From positions 558,001 to 622,000 of the forward strand of contig NZ_BLRH01000035.1 of the NCBI RefSeq assembly GCF_025996515.1: a stretch of DNA of 64,000 nt. The letters are read 5' to 3'. This document shows positions 51,590 to 59,619 of this stretch, in pieces. The notes under the pieces were generated by a model that had not been told where the DNA came from, made no database searches, and saw nothing but the letters and a program-made list of their open reading frames with translations. The stretch is from Rhizohabitans arisaemae. GTDB lineage: Bacteria; Actinomycetota; Actinomycetes; Streptosporangiales; Streptosporangiaceae. Every line of letters begins with the position of its first letter. The first letter of the stretch is position 1. A program made the translations under genes and the position numbers.

Positions 51590-52027
51590 TCAGCCAGGCG
51601 GGCAGGTGAAGCGCAGCTCATTTGAGATCTTGGTGCGGTAATCCGGCACAAAGCCCCTGATGACGGTTCGCCAGCTATGCGTACCCTCCCCGTAGCAGCC
51701 GTACTGAACATAGTGGTCGGAACCGCGGGACACGGTACGGGTTGAGACGTCTATCCAGCGAATGCCGCTCCGGCGCTGAACTGAGATCGAGCCGTAGCTG
51801 TCCGACGGGCAGGAGGAGTGAATGCTGCCGTAGCCGATGACCACAGCGCGGCGTCTGGTGGTGAGGCCGATGTGGACATCGCAGGAGGCGGCCGCGGACG
51901 CCGCCTGGGCGGAACCCGCACCACCGACTGCGGACGTCGCCTGGGCGGAACCCGCGCCGCCGGCCACCAGCAGCCCTGCCGTCAGGGTGGCCGCGGCCAG
52001 TGACGCTGAGATGCCTTTTGTCTTCAT
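51590..52027 (-). CDS. Small secreted protein, family B member 1
   Basis: 145 residues. ATG 52027 is chosen by homology: all three members begin M-(R/K)-x-K-(G/R)-(I/V)-SASLAA after GGGGG-N2-CA. Signal peptide to the AQA/AA region near residue 45, where a short duplicated GGAGSAQA stretch occurs. Mature part: SCDVHIGLTTRRRAVVIGYG, SSCPSDSYGSISVQRRSGIR, YVQYGCYGEGTHSWRTVIRG and ISNELRFTC. Four cysteines are conserved with member 2. Beta-rich, no catalytic motif. Function unknown. Confidence 0.72.
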   Translation of the reverse strand: MKTKGISASLAAATLTAGLLVAGGAGSAQATSAVGGAGSAQAASAAASCDVHIGLTTRRRAVVIGYGSIHSSCPSDSYGSISVQRRSGIRWIDVSTRTVSRGSDHYVQYGCYGEGTHSWRTVIRGFVPDYRTKISNELRFTCPPG

Positions 52028-52280
52028 GCTTGTTGCCCCCATATCCATGGTTGACATCGGATGAGCCCCCCCGTAATCACAATGAGGATTTTCGGGCAGT
52101 CCTACATTCGCCGGGCTTCGCCGTCGGATCTGTCTGGGCGGTCTGGACAATCGAGGGGCCGTGACCGCCGTATCCCGGCGGGTCATGTGGGAATCGTCGT
52201 GCGATGCACGATCGCCGTGCGCCCCCGACAGACAAGGGGGTCACACGGCGATCGCGGTCCGAGGACAGGCCGACTACGCG

Positions 52281-52682
52281 CTAGCAGGAGACGCGGATCC
52301 GATTCGAGATCTTGGAGCGGTACCCCTCCGGCAGGAGACCCCTGACGACGGTTTGCCAGGACTGCGTGCCCGAACCGCGGCAGTCGTACTGGATGGTGTT
52401 ATTGCCACCGGGCCTTATGGAGTAGCTTGCGACGATCAGCCAGCGGAGGCCCGTCCACCGCTCGATTGAGACCGAGCCCCTGGTGTCCGACGGGCAGGAG
52501 GAAGCGATGCTGCCGCTGCCGTTGATCAGGTAGCCGCTCTTGTAGGTGTTGCCGATGTGCACTTCACAGGAGGCGGTCGTCGCCGTGGACTCGGCCGCGG
52601 CGGATCCCGCACCACCGGCCACCAGCATTCCAGCCGCCATGGTCACAGCGGCTAGCGATGCAGAAATGCGCTTCATTCTCAT
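52281..52682 (-). CDS. Small secreted protein, family B member 2
   Basis: 133 residues from ATG 52682 (ATGGGGGAAGCACC upstream). Signal peptide RISASLAAVTMAAGMLVAGG. Mature part SCEVHIGNTYKSGYLINGSG, SIASSCPSDTRGSVSIERWT, QYDCRGSGTQSWQTVVRG and SKISNRIRVSC aligns closely with member 1. The upstream region shares CCTCATGGTGT and an AT-rich ATATAC stretch with member 3. It lies next to member 1 in the same direction, 250 bp apart, but has its own promoter-like region. Confidence 0.75.
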   Translation of the reverse strand: MRMKRISASLAAVTMAAGMLVAGGAGSAAAESTATTASCEVHIGNTYKSGYLINGSGSIASSCPSDTRGSVSIERWTGLRWLIVASYSIRPGGNNTIQYDCRGSGTQSWQTVVRGLLPEGYRSKISNRIRVSC

Positions 52683-52956
52683 GGTGCTTCCCCCATACAT
52701 ATTGTTCGGCGTTCGTCCCGTTCAGCCCCGTCGAAACGAACACCATGAGGGTCTCCGGCGACTGTATATTTTCGGTATATATCCGGATTTTTCGCACGTT
52801 CCATGGCGCCGATCGGTCGTGACCCGTTCCCTGTGGATGCAGGGGTTAAGGATGCGTATGGAGTCGGCGGTTCGGCGTCAAGATGGCGTATGGAAGCAGG
52901 GTTGGCCGCCCACCCTGTCCTGACAATGTGGACAAATCTCCTCACAGGAGGACTTA

Positions 52957-54765
52957 ATGTCCACAGTGCTCAGCCCCGCCGCCCCCGCGGCCGAATCCTC
53001 GGGCACCGGTGACCGGCATCGGCTCACCGTCGTCGGAGGGCTGGCCGCGCTCTCCCTCGACGCCATGGCCTCGGTGGCGTACGGGCCCGAGGCCATCGTG
53101 CTCGTCCTGGCGCTGGCGGGCGGACTGGGGCTCGGGTTCACCCTTCCGGTCACCCTGACCATCGCGGCGCTCCTGGCCGTCCTGGTCTTCTCCTATCGGC
53201 AGGTCATCGCGGCCTTTCCGGAAGGCGGAGGCGCCTACGGGGTGGCCAAGGCCTACCTGGGCCGCCGGGCCGCGCTGACCGCCGGAGCCTCGCTCATCAT
53301 CGACTACGTGCTCAACGTGGCGGTCTCGGTGGCCGCCGGGGTGGCCGCGCTGACCTCGGCGATTCCGGAGCTGCTGCCGTACACGGTCTGGATCTGCCTG
53401 GCGGTGCTCGGGCTGATCACCGCGGTCAACCTCAAGGGCATCGCGCACAGCGCGCACGTCTTCATCGCCCCCACCGCGATCTATGTCGGCTCGATCGTCC
53501 TGGTGATCGTCGCGGGGCTGGTCCGCGGGGAGCCCGCGACGGTCTCCCCGGAGCACGCGGCGCAGAGCCTGGAGACCGTCGGGGTGCTCCTGCTGCTGAA
53601 GGCGTTCGCCAACGGGTGCGCCTCGCTGACCGGGGTGGAGGCCATCGCCAACGCGGTGCCCTCGTTCAAACGGCCGAGGATCGTACGGGCGCAGCGCGCC
53701 GAACTCGCCCTGGGCGGGCTGCTGGCGGTCATGCTGATCGGCATCGCGGCGCTGATCGAGAAGTTCTCGATCGCCCCGGTCGAGGGGGTGACCGTGCTCG
53801 CCCAGGTCACCCAGGCGGCGCTCGGCGACGGAGCGCTCTTCTACCTGGTGCAGTTCTCCACCGTGATCCTGCTCGCGCTCGCCGCCAACACCTCCTTCGG
53901 CGGTCTTCCGGTCCTTGCCCAGCTGCTGGCCAAGGACAACAACCTGCCGCATCTGTTCGCGCTCCGAGCCGACCGGCACGTCCACCGGTACGGGATCGCG
54001 TTCCTCACCGTGACCGGCGCGGTCCTGCTGATCGTCGCGGGCGGGGACATGAACCTGCTGGTGCCGCTCTTCGCGATCGGGGTGTTCGTCGGCTTCACCC
54101 TCTCCCAGTGGGGCATGGTCCGGCACTGGCGGACCCAGCGGCCGGCCGGCTGGCGCGGACGGGCCGCGCTCAACGGGTTCGGCGCGCTGCTGACGCTCGT
54201 CGCCGCCGTGGTGGTCACGGTCTCCAAGTTCACCGAGGGCGGCTGGCTGATCGTGGTCGCCCTGCCGCTGCTCGTCGCCGTGATGGAATGGGTCAACCGC
54301 TCCTACACCCGCATCGGCGACCGGCTGGAGCTCGGCGAGACCCCGGTCCCGCCGAGGCCGGGCCGCTCGCTGGTGGTCGTCCCGGTCAACTCGGTCAACC
54401 GGCTCACCCGGGACGCACTGGCCGCCGCCATGTCGCTGGGCGACCGGGTGGTGGCCGTCAACATCGCGCACGCCGAAGAGGAGGAGGCGGCGCGGACGTT
54501 CACGCGGGAGTGGGAGCGCTGGCATCCCGACGTCACGCTGGTGCAGCTCTACGACGCGCATCGACGCCTGGACACGCCGCTGCTCGAATACCTCAAGCGT
54601 GTCCCCGAGACCCACGTTTTCGTGCTGATCCCCGAGGTTGAGCCGGAGCACGCCTGGCAGCGGCTGCTGCAGAACCAGCGCGGCGCCGTACTCGCCCGGG
54701 CCCTACGCCGCGGCACCGACACCGTCGTCTGCCGCATGCGGTTCCGGGTCCGGGCGCAGGGCTGA
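52957..54765 (+). CDS. APC-superfamily permease, KimA-like
   Basis: 602 residues from ATG 52957 (ACAGGAGGAC). About 12 membrane helices to residue ~440, opening GGLAALSLDAMASVAYGPEA, then FPEGGGAYGVAKAYLGRRAA and FANGCASLTGVEAIANAVPS. The C-terminal ~150 residues are a soluble alpha/beta domain (RSLVVVPVNSVNRLTRDALA, TLVQLYDAHRRLD). That plan is of the KimA/YdaO group, some members of which are potassium importers controlled by c-di-AMP. No ydaO-type riboswitch was recognised upstream. Substrate assignment is inference. Confidence 0.85.
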   Translation: MSTVLSPAAPAAESSGTGDRHRLTVVGGLAALSLDAMASVAYGPEAIVLVLALAGGLGLGFTLPVTLTIAALLAVLVFSYRQVIAAFPEGGGAYGVAKAYLGRRAALTAGASLIIDYVLNVAVSVAAGVAALTSAIPELLPYTVWICLAVLGLITAVNLKGIAHSAHVFIAPTAIYVGSIVLVIVAGLVRGEPATVSPEHAAQSLETVGVLLLLKAFANGCASLTGVEAIANAVPSFKRPRIVRAQRAELALGGLLAVMLIGIAALIEKFSIAPVEGVTVLAQVTQAALGDGALFYLVQFSTVILLALAANTSFGGLPVLAQLLAKDNNLPHLFALRADRHVHRYGIAFLTVTGAVLLIVAGGDMNLLVPLFAIGVFVGFTLSQWGMVRHWRTQRPAGWRGRAALNGFGALLTLVAAVVVTVSKFTEGGWLIVVALPLLVAVMEWVNRSYTRIGDRLELGETPVPPRPGRSLVVVPVNSVNRLTRDALAAAMSLGDRVVAVNIAHAEEEEAARTFTREWERWHPDVTLVQLYDAHRRLDTPLLEYLKRVPETHVFVLIPEVEPEHAWQRLLQNQRGAVLARALRRGTDTVVCRMRFRVRAQG

Positions 54766-54897
54766 CCGGCCGCCGGGAACACAGGCGGATCAGTCTCCGG
54801 CTGTGTTCTACGTCAGGGGACCGGAGGGGGCGGCTGTGCAGGCCGGGTGACAGCGATGTGTGCTGGCGATGACAGGGCGTCTCGGCACGCTGCGGGC

Positions 54898-55737
54898 ATG
54901 GACATCGTCAACACCCATCAGGCACATGCGTGGAACGGCTATGAAGGCAGGCACTGGGCCGATCGGCACGACAGGTACGACGCCATGGTCGGCGGCCTCA
55001 ACGGGCCGCTGTTCGAAGGGGCGGTGATCGAGCGTGCGCATCGGGTCCTCGACATCGGGTGCGGCGCCGGCGCGACCACCCGGATCGCCGCGCGGTCGGC
55101 ACCGGACGGGCACGCGTTCGGCGTCGACCTGTCGGAGCCGATGCTGGAGCGGGCGCGCCGGACCGCGGAGGCGGAAGGGCTCGGCAACGTCACCTTCGAA
55201 CAGGGGGACGCGCAGGTCCATCCGTTTCCGGAGGCACACTTCGACGTGGCCGTCAGCCGGGGCGGGATCATGTACTTCGCCGATCCGGTCGCCGCGTTCG
55301 GCAATATCGGCCGGGCGCTCAAGCCGGGCGGCAGGCTGGCCTTCGTGTGCGGCCGGGACTCCGGCGAGGACGAGGCCGCCCGGCTGTGGCAGGCCATGGC
55401 GCGGCACGTCCCCCTGCCCGACCCGGCGGAGGACGACGCGCCCGGACCGGTGAACTTCACCAATCGGGACCACATCGTCGAGGTGCTCACCAAGGCGGGT
55501 TTCACCCAGGTGACGGCCACGCCGTTCGAGACGGTCTCGGTGTTCGGCCGGGACGCGGAGGACGCCGCCGAGTTCGTCTTCGGCTGGGGGCCGGTGCGTC
55601 ACTGGCTTCGCGACTCGGATCCGGCGGCCGTGGCGCGGGCCCGGGAGGCCGTCGTGGCGGCGCTTCGCCCGTTCGAGATCGACGGAGCGGTGAGGTTGAC
55701 GGGACCCGTCTGGCGGTTTACGGCCCGCGTCGGCTGA
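54898..55737 (+). CDS. Class I SAM-dependent methyltransferase
   Basis: 279 residues from ATG 54898. SAM motif I VLDIGCGAGATTRIAARSAP at ~50-69, GVDLSEPMLERARRTAE, motif II HFDVAVSRGGIMYFADPVAA, motif III LKPGGRLAFVCGRDS. The N-terminus (NTHQAHAWNGYEGRHWADRH) is typical of UbiE-like actinomycete methyltransferases. The last 20 nt overlap the convergent BTAD gene tail-to-tail. Confidence 0.88.
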   Translation: MDIVNTHQAHAWNGYEGRHWADRHDRYDAMVGGLNGPLFEGAVIERAHRVLDIGCGAGATTRIAARSAPDGHAFGVDLSEPMLERARRTAEAEGLGNVTFEQGDAQVHPFPEAHFDVAVSRGGIMYFADPVAAFGNIGRALKPGGRLAFVCGRDSGEDEAARLWQAMARHVPLPDPAEDDAPGPVNFTNRDHIVEVLTKAGFTQVTATPFETVSVFGRDAEDAAEFVFGWGPVRHWLRDSDPAAVARAREAVVAALRPFEIDGAVRLTGPVWRFTARVG

Positions 55738-58723
55738 GGTGGGTTTCGATCAGGGCGAGCGCGTCGGCGTGGCTGAGTCCCCGACCCCTGCCGTAGGCGG
55801 CCTCAAAGGCATGTTCGCCCAGTTCGGCGCGTAGCTCGGGGGCCGTCGCCGCCAGGTCGGAGTCGAGAGCCTCCAGCGTGCCGAGGAGAGCGTGCGCGGC
55901 GCCGAGAAGTTCGGCCGCGTCGGCCGGTCGGCGCTGCCGGGCGCGCAGCCGGGCCAGGTGGGCGGCGAGGGCCGCGGTGAGCCGGGCGTCGGACGCCGGG
56001 TCGAACACGCCGGCCAGATGCCGCTCCGCCGTCGTCAGGTCGTCGCCCGCCATGGCCAGCTCCGCCGCCGCGCATTCGAGGAGCACGCGGTACGGGGGGC
56101 CGGTGTGCGGGCCGGCGGCCTGCCGGGCAAGGTCGAGCTGCCGTGCCGACTCCGGCAGGTCGCCCGCGCGGCGGGCCAGGTCCGCGAGGGTGATCCTGGC
56201 GAAGACCAGCTGGTCCGCGCTGAGCGATTCGGTGCCGATCAGTTCGCGTAGCTCGGCCGACGCTCGGTCGGCGTCCCCCGCGCGGGCCCGGGCGTCGGCC
56301 GCCCACACGCGCTGCGGGACGGCCCGGTCGGACGGGTCGAGTTCACGCAGCAGGGCGACCGCCTCGTCCAGGTCGGCGACGGCGTCCTCGAACTCCCCGG
56401 CGGTGGTCCGCAGGTCGGCCAGCGATGTGAGGGACCACGCCAGGCCGCACCGTTCCCCGATGGCCCTGAACCCCGACACGGCGCCGTGCAGGTCGCGGCG
56501 CATGGCCTCGAGGTCGCCCGCGTCGCCGTACAGCGTGGCCCGCAGCAACCGTGCCAGGGAGCGTGTCCAGGGGTCGGGGTGCGACAGCCGTGACTCGACG
56601 ACCGCGACCGCCGAGGGGTCGCCGGTGACCAGGGTGACGACGGGCTCGACCAACGCCACCGTCGGATGCCTCGCGTCGAGGTGCGGAAGCAGCCGCCGGA
56701 CCCGGTCCGCTCCGGTTCCCGTGGCCAGCAGGTGCAGGGCGCAGGTGACGGCCTCGGCTTCGAGCGGGGCCGGACCGGGGAGATCCAGGGTCCGTCGTGT
56801 CCAGGTGGCCAGGGTGTGGTGGTCGCCGCGGACCAGCCAGTACGTGCCGAGCGCCGCGCACAGCCGGTGGGCGGTGGCCGTGTCCCCGGACTCGCAGGCG
56901 AAGCGCAGGGCGCCCAGCAGGTTGTCGCGTTCGGCGGTCAGCCGGGCGATCCAGGGCAGCTGGCCCGCGCCGCGCAGTTCCGGTTCGGCGCGTTCGGCGA
57001 GGCCGGTGTAGTAGGCGGTGTGGGCGGCCCGGACCCGGGTGAGCTCCCCGTCGCGTACCAGTTCGTCCAGGCCGTACGCGCGGATCGTCTCCAGCATGCG
57101 GTAGCGCTCGCCGTCGAAGCCCAGCAGCGACTTGTCGGCCAGTGAGGTCAGCTGGTCGACGGTCGTCGCCGCCACCGCCTCGGCGCTCTCCACGGTGATG
57201 TCGCCGGGGAACGCGGCCAGTCGCCGCGCGAGCAGGCGTTCGCCGTCGTCGAGGAGGTCCCAGCTCCAGGCGACGACCGCGCGCAGCGTCCGATGCCGGG
57301 GTTCGGCGGCGCGGTCGCCGCGGGCCAGCAGCGTGAACCGGTCGCCGAGGCGGGCCGCCAGCTCGTCGAGGGGAAGGGAACGCAGCCGGGCGGCGGCCAG
57401 CTCGATCGCGAGCGGGAGTCCGTCGAGCCGCCGGCACACGTCTTCGACGAGACGGGGGTCCAGGGTGAGGCCGGACCGTACGGCCACCGCCCGGTCGGCG
57501 AACAGGCGCGCCGCGAACCCGGGGGCGAGCGGGGGCACCGCATAAACCGTCTCGCCCGTGACGCCGAGCGGCTCGCGGCCGGTGGCCAGGACACGCAGGC
57601 CCGGGCAGCGGCCGAGCAGCTCCACGGCGAGGCGGGCCGCCGCGTCGCCCACATGCTCGCAGTTGTCCAGGACGAGCAGCGCGTCGCCGAGACGTTCCAG
57701 GGTCTGCGCCAGGCGCTCCACCGGGGCGCCCGGATTCTCCGGCAGGCCCGGCCCGCGGACGCCGAGCGCGGCGGCCGCGGCGTGGGCGACCGCCTCCGGG
57801 CCGGACACCGGCGCCAGCTCCACCAGCCACGCCGTGTCGGCGCCGTCCGCCGCCACGGCGGTCGCCAGCCGGGTCTTGCCCACGCCGCCGGGACCCACCA
57901 GGGTCACCAGGCGGTTCGCCGCCATCAGGCCATGGACGCGGGCCCGCTCCTCGTCCCGGCCGATCAGCCCGGTGAGCGGCGGGCGCAGGTTGCCGCGCGG
58001 TCGCGCCGCGGTGGTTTCGCCGCGCAGGACGGCCAGATGCGCTTTGCGGAGCTCGGGGCCGGGCTCGGCGCCGAGTTCGTCGGCGAGGAACGCGCGGAAC
58101 TCGGCGTAGGCGGCCAGCGCCTCGGCCTGGCGTCCCTCGGCGTGCAGGGCCAGGATGAGCAGGTTGCGGATGCGTTCCCGGAACGGATGCCGTGACGCCA
58201 GCTCGGCCAGCGTGGCGACCAGGCCGTCCGATCGGTCGGCGGCCAGCGCGGCCTCCGCGTGGTCCTCCCGGGCGGTGAGGCGCAGTTCCGCCAGGCGCCG
58301 GCGTGCCGCGTCGGGGGCCTCCTCCGGGATCTCTCCCCGCCACAGCCGGAGACCTTCACCCAGCAGGTGGAGCGCGGCCGACGGTTCTCCGTCCCGCAGG
58401 GCGCGGCGTCCCGCGCCGGCGAGGCGTTCGAACCGCCGCGCATCCACCGCGTCGGCGGGCAGGTCGAGGAGGTAGCCGCCCGGCGCCGACAGCAGCCGGG
58501 GCGCCGGCAGCGCGCGGCGGAGCCGCGCCACCAGCGACTGCAGCGCGTTCCCCCAGTCGCCGGGCCCGCCGTCCGGCCATACGGCGTCCGCCAGCGTGTC
58601 GGCGGGGACGGTACGGCCCGGGTCCAGCGCGAGCCTGATGAGCAGCGTACGCAGGCGGACGCCGCCGATATCCGTCTTCTCGCCGCCCGCCACGACTTCC
58701 AGCGGACCGAGGATCCCCACCCG
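55718..58723 (-). CDS. AfsR-like BTAD/NB-ARC regulator, 1001 aa
   Basis: Start GTG 58723 is preferred to upstream codons because TACGTT lies 6 nt before it and the SARP winged helix begins at once (VRVGILGPLEVVAGGEKTDI, to SLVARLRRALPAPRLLSAPG). The BTAD helical domain covers ~95-245. The NTPase follows: Walker A GPGGVGKTR near 276, LLVLDNCEHVGDA, LRVLATGREPLGVTGE and GLPLAIELAAARLRSLP. The C-terminal ~400 residues are TPR-like helices. No second DNA-binding domain. Such proteins turn on secondary-metabolite or stress genes; target unknown. Convergent overlap with the methyltransferase. Confidence 0.9.
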   Translation of the reverse strand, partial: RVGILGPLEVVAGGEKTDIGGVRLRTLLIRLALDPGRTVPADTLADAVWPDGGPGDWGNALQSLVARLRRALPAPRLLSAPGGYLLDLPADAVDARRFERLAGAGRRALRDGEPSAALHLLGEGLRLWRGEIPEEAPDAARRRLAELRLTAREDHAEAALAADRSDGLVATLAELASRHPFRERIRNLLILALHAEGRQAEALAAYAEFRAFLADELGAEPGPELRKAHLAVLRGETTAARPRGNLRPPLTGLIGRDEERARVHGLMAANRLVTLVGPGGVGKTRLATAVAADGADTAWLVELAPVSGPEAVAHAAAAALGVRGPGLPENPGAPVERLAQTLERLGDALLVLDNCEHVGDAAARLAVELLGRCPGLRVLATGREPLGVTGETVYAVPPLAPGFAARLFADRAVAVRSGLTLDPRLVEDVCRRLDGLPLAIELAAARLRSLPLDELAARLGDRFTLLARGDRAAEPRHRTLRAVVAWSWDLLDDGERLLARRLAAFPGDITVESAEAVAATTVDQLTSLADKSLLGFDGERYRMLETIRAYGLDELVRDGELTRVRAAHTAYYTGLAERAEPELRGAGQLPWIARLTAERDNLLGALRFACESGDTATAHRLCAALGTYWLVRGDHHTLATWTRRTLDLPGPAPLEAEAVTCALHLLATGTGADRVRRLLPHLDARHPTVALVEPVVTLVTGDPSAVAVVESRLSHPDPWTRSLARLLRATLYGDAGDLEAMRRDLHGAVSGFRAIGERCGLAWSLTSLADLRTTAGEFEDAVADLDEAVALLRELDPSDRAVPQRVWAADARARAGDADRASAELRELIGTESLSADQLVFARITLADLARRAGDLPESARQLDLARQAAGPHTGPPYRVLLECAAAELAMAGDDLTTAERHLAGVFDPASDARLTAALAAHLARLRARQRRPADAAELLGAAHALLGTLEALDSDLAATAPELRAELGEHAFEAAYGRGRGLSHADALALIETHLSRRGP

Positions 58724-58790
58724 CACGGCTTCAACGTAGTGATTTCGGCGCGGCCGGATCAAATCCGCCGCCGCCGGTCCCCGCGGGGGG

Positions 58791-58830
58791 CCGGCGGCCG
58801 TCTCGCCAGTCCGTCCGAGACGGCCGCCGG
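58791..58830. terminator. Perfect 15-bp hairpin after secreted family B member 3
   Basis: CCGGCGGCCGTCTCG, 10-nt loop, CGAGACGGCCGCCGG. It is downstream of the minus-strand gene ending at 58868. No T-run. Confidence 0.7.
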
Positions 58831-58867
58831 TGTCTTGAACGGGCTCGACGCCCGGTGTGGCCGACGG

Positions 58868-59254
58868 TCAGCAGGTGACGCGCAGTGGGCCGGAGGTGCT
58901 GATCACCACGGTGCCGTCGATGTTCAGTGACAGGTGGCTTCGCCAGGACTGCAGGCCCGATCCGGAGCAGTCGTGGTCCACGGTGGTGGGGGACCCGATG
59001 GTGATCGGCTTGCTCTTGACATTGATCCAGGCACCGCCTAGCAGGCGCTGAATCGCGAGCGTGCCCGTGGCCGTGCAGTTCGCGACGGTGACGGAAGTGC
59101 GGATCGTCGTGCCGATTTTGGCGATGGCGGGATGTGAGGCGACTGAGCAGGAGGCGGCCGTGGGTGCCGCCTCGGCGGCGGCTCCGCCTGCCACCAGGAT
59201 TCCCACCGCCATGGTGACCGCGGCCAGGGATGCTGAGACACGTTTGTTTCTCAT
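58868..59254 (-). CDS. Small secreted protein, family B member 3
   Basis: 128 residues from ATG 59254 (ACGGGGGCAACACC upstream). Signal peptide RVSASLAAVTMAVGILVAGG is nearly the same as in member 2, 6.5 kb away. The mature part is more diverged: SCSVASHPAIAKIGTTIRTS, VANCTATGTLAIQRLLGGAW, DHDCSGSGLQSWRSHLSLNI and GPLRVTC, with the four cysteines kept. Upstream it shares CCTCATGGTGT with member 2. Function unknown. Confidence 0.72.
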   Translation of the reverse strand: MRNKRVSASLAAVTMAVGILVAGGAAAEAAPTAASCSVASHPAIAKIGTTIRTSVTVANCTATGTLAIQRLLGGAWINVKSKPITIGSPTTVDHDCSGSGLQSWRSHLSLNIDGTVVISTSGPLRVTC

Positions 59255-59558
59255 GGTGTTGCCCCCGTACGTGTGGTCGAGCCGTGCAATGCCGATGATC
59301 GGCTTGCCGGACACCATGAGGATTGGGGACGGCCGTATATTCGCCGTATATTCGGCTGCTCAAGTAAGCGTCCTGTTTGCTTCCGGGCGGCGGAGCGCGA
59401 GGTCGGGAAGGCCGCCGGGGTGTGGCCGACGTCGACGCCCGGCGGGACGAGGGCGTCGATCGCGTCCAGGACGCCGGGCGGGAGTCGCGCGGCCCCAGGT
59501 GGCCGGTGAGCCGGCCCAGGGTGCGCGGGGCACAGGCCCCTGACGATGGGCCAACCCT

Positions 59559-59577
59559 TTAGGTTAGGCTTGCCTAA
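59559..59577 (+). promoter_or_regulatory. Iron box (IdeR/DmdR-type)
   Basis: TTAGGTTAGGCTTGCCTAA is a near-perfect match to the actinomycete iron box (TTAGGTTAGGCTAACCTAA). It is 43 nt upstream of the ABC exporter GTG. Iron-bound repressor should shut off the cluster when iron is plentiful. The rest of 59255-59558 shows no gene. Confidence 0.88.
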
Positions 59578-59619
59578 TTCAGAAGTGCGCCGTGTGCGCG
59601 GCAGACCGGAGGAACGCGA

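Noticed and set aside
52683-52956. ydaO/c-di-AMP riboswitch before the KimA-like gene
   Set aside because: The region has AT-rich promoter sequence for the divergent secreted gene and no conserved riboswitch core that I can recognise.
52954-54651. 565-codon minus-strand open frame
   Set aside because: Antisense of the APC permease; product rich in Asp/Gln/Arg/His with no fold-like pattern.
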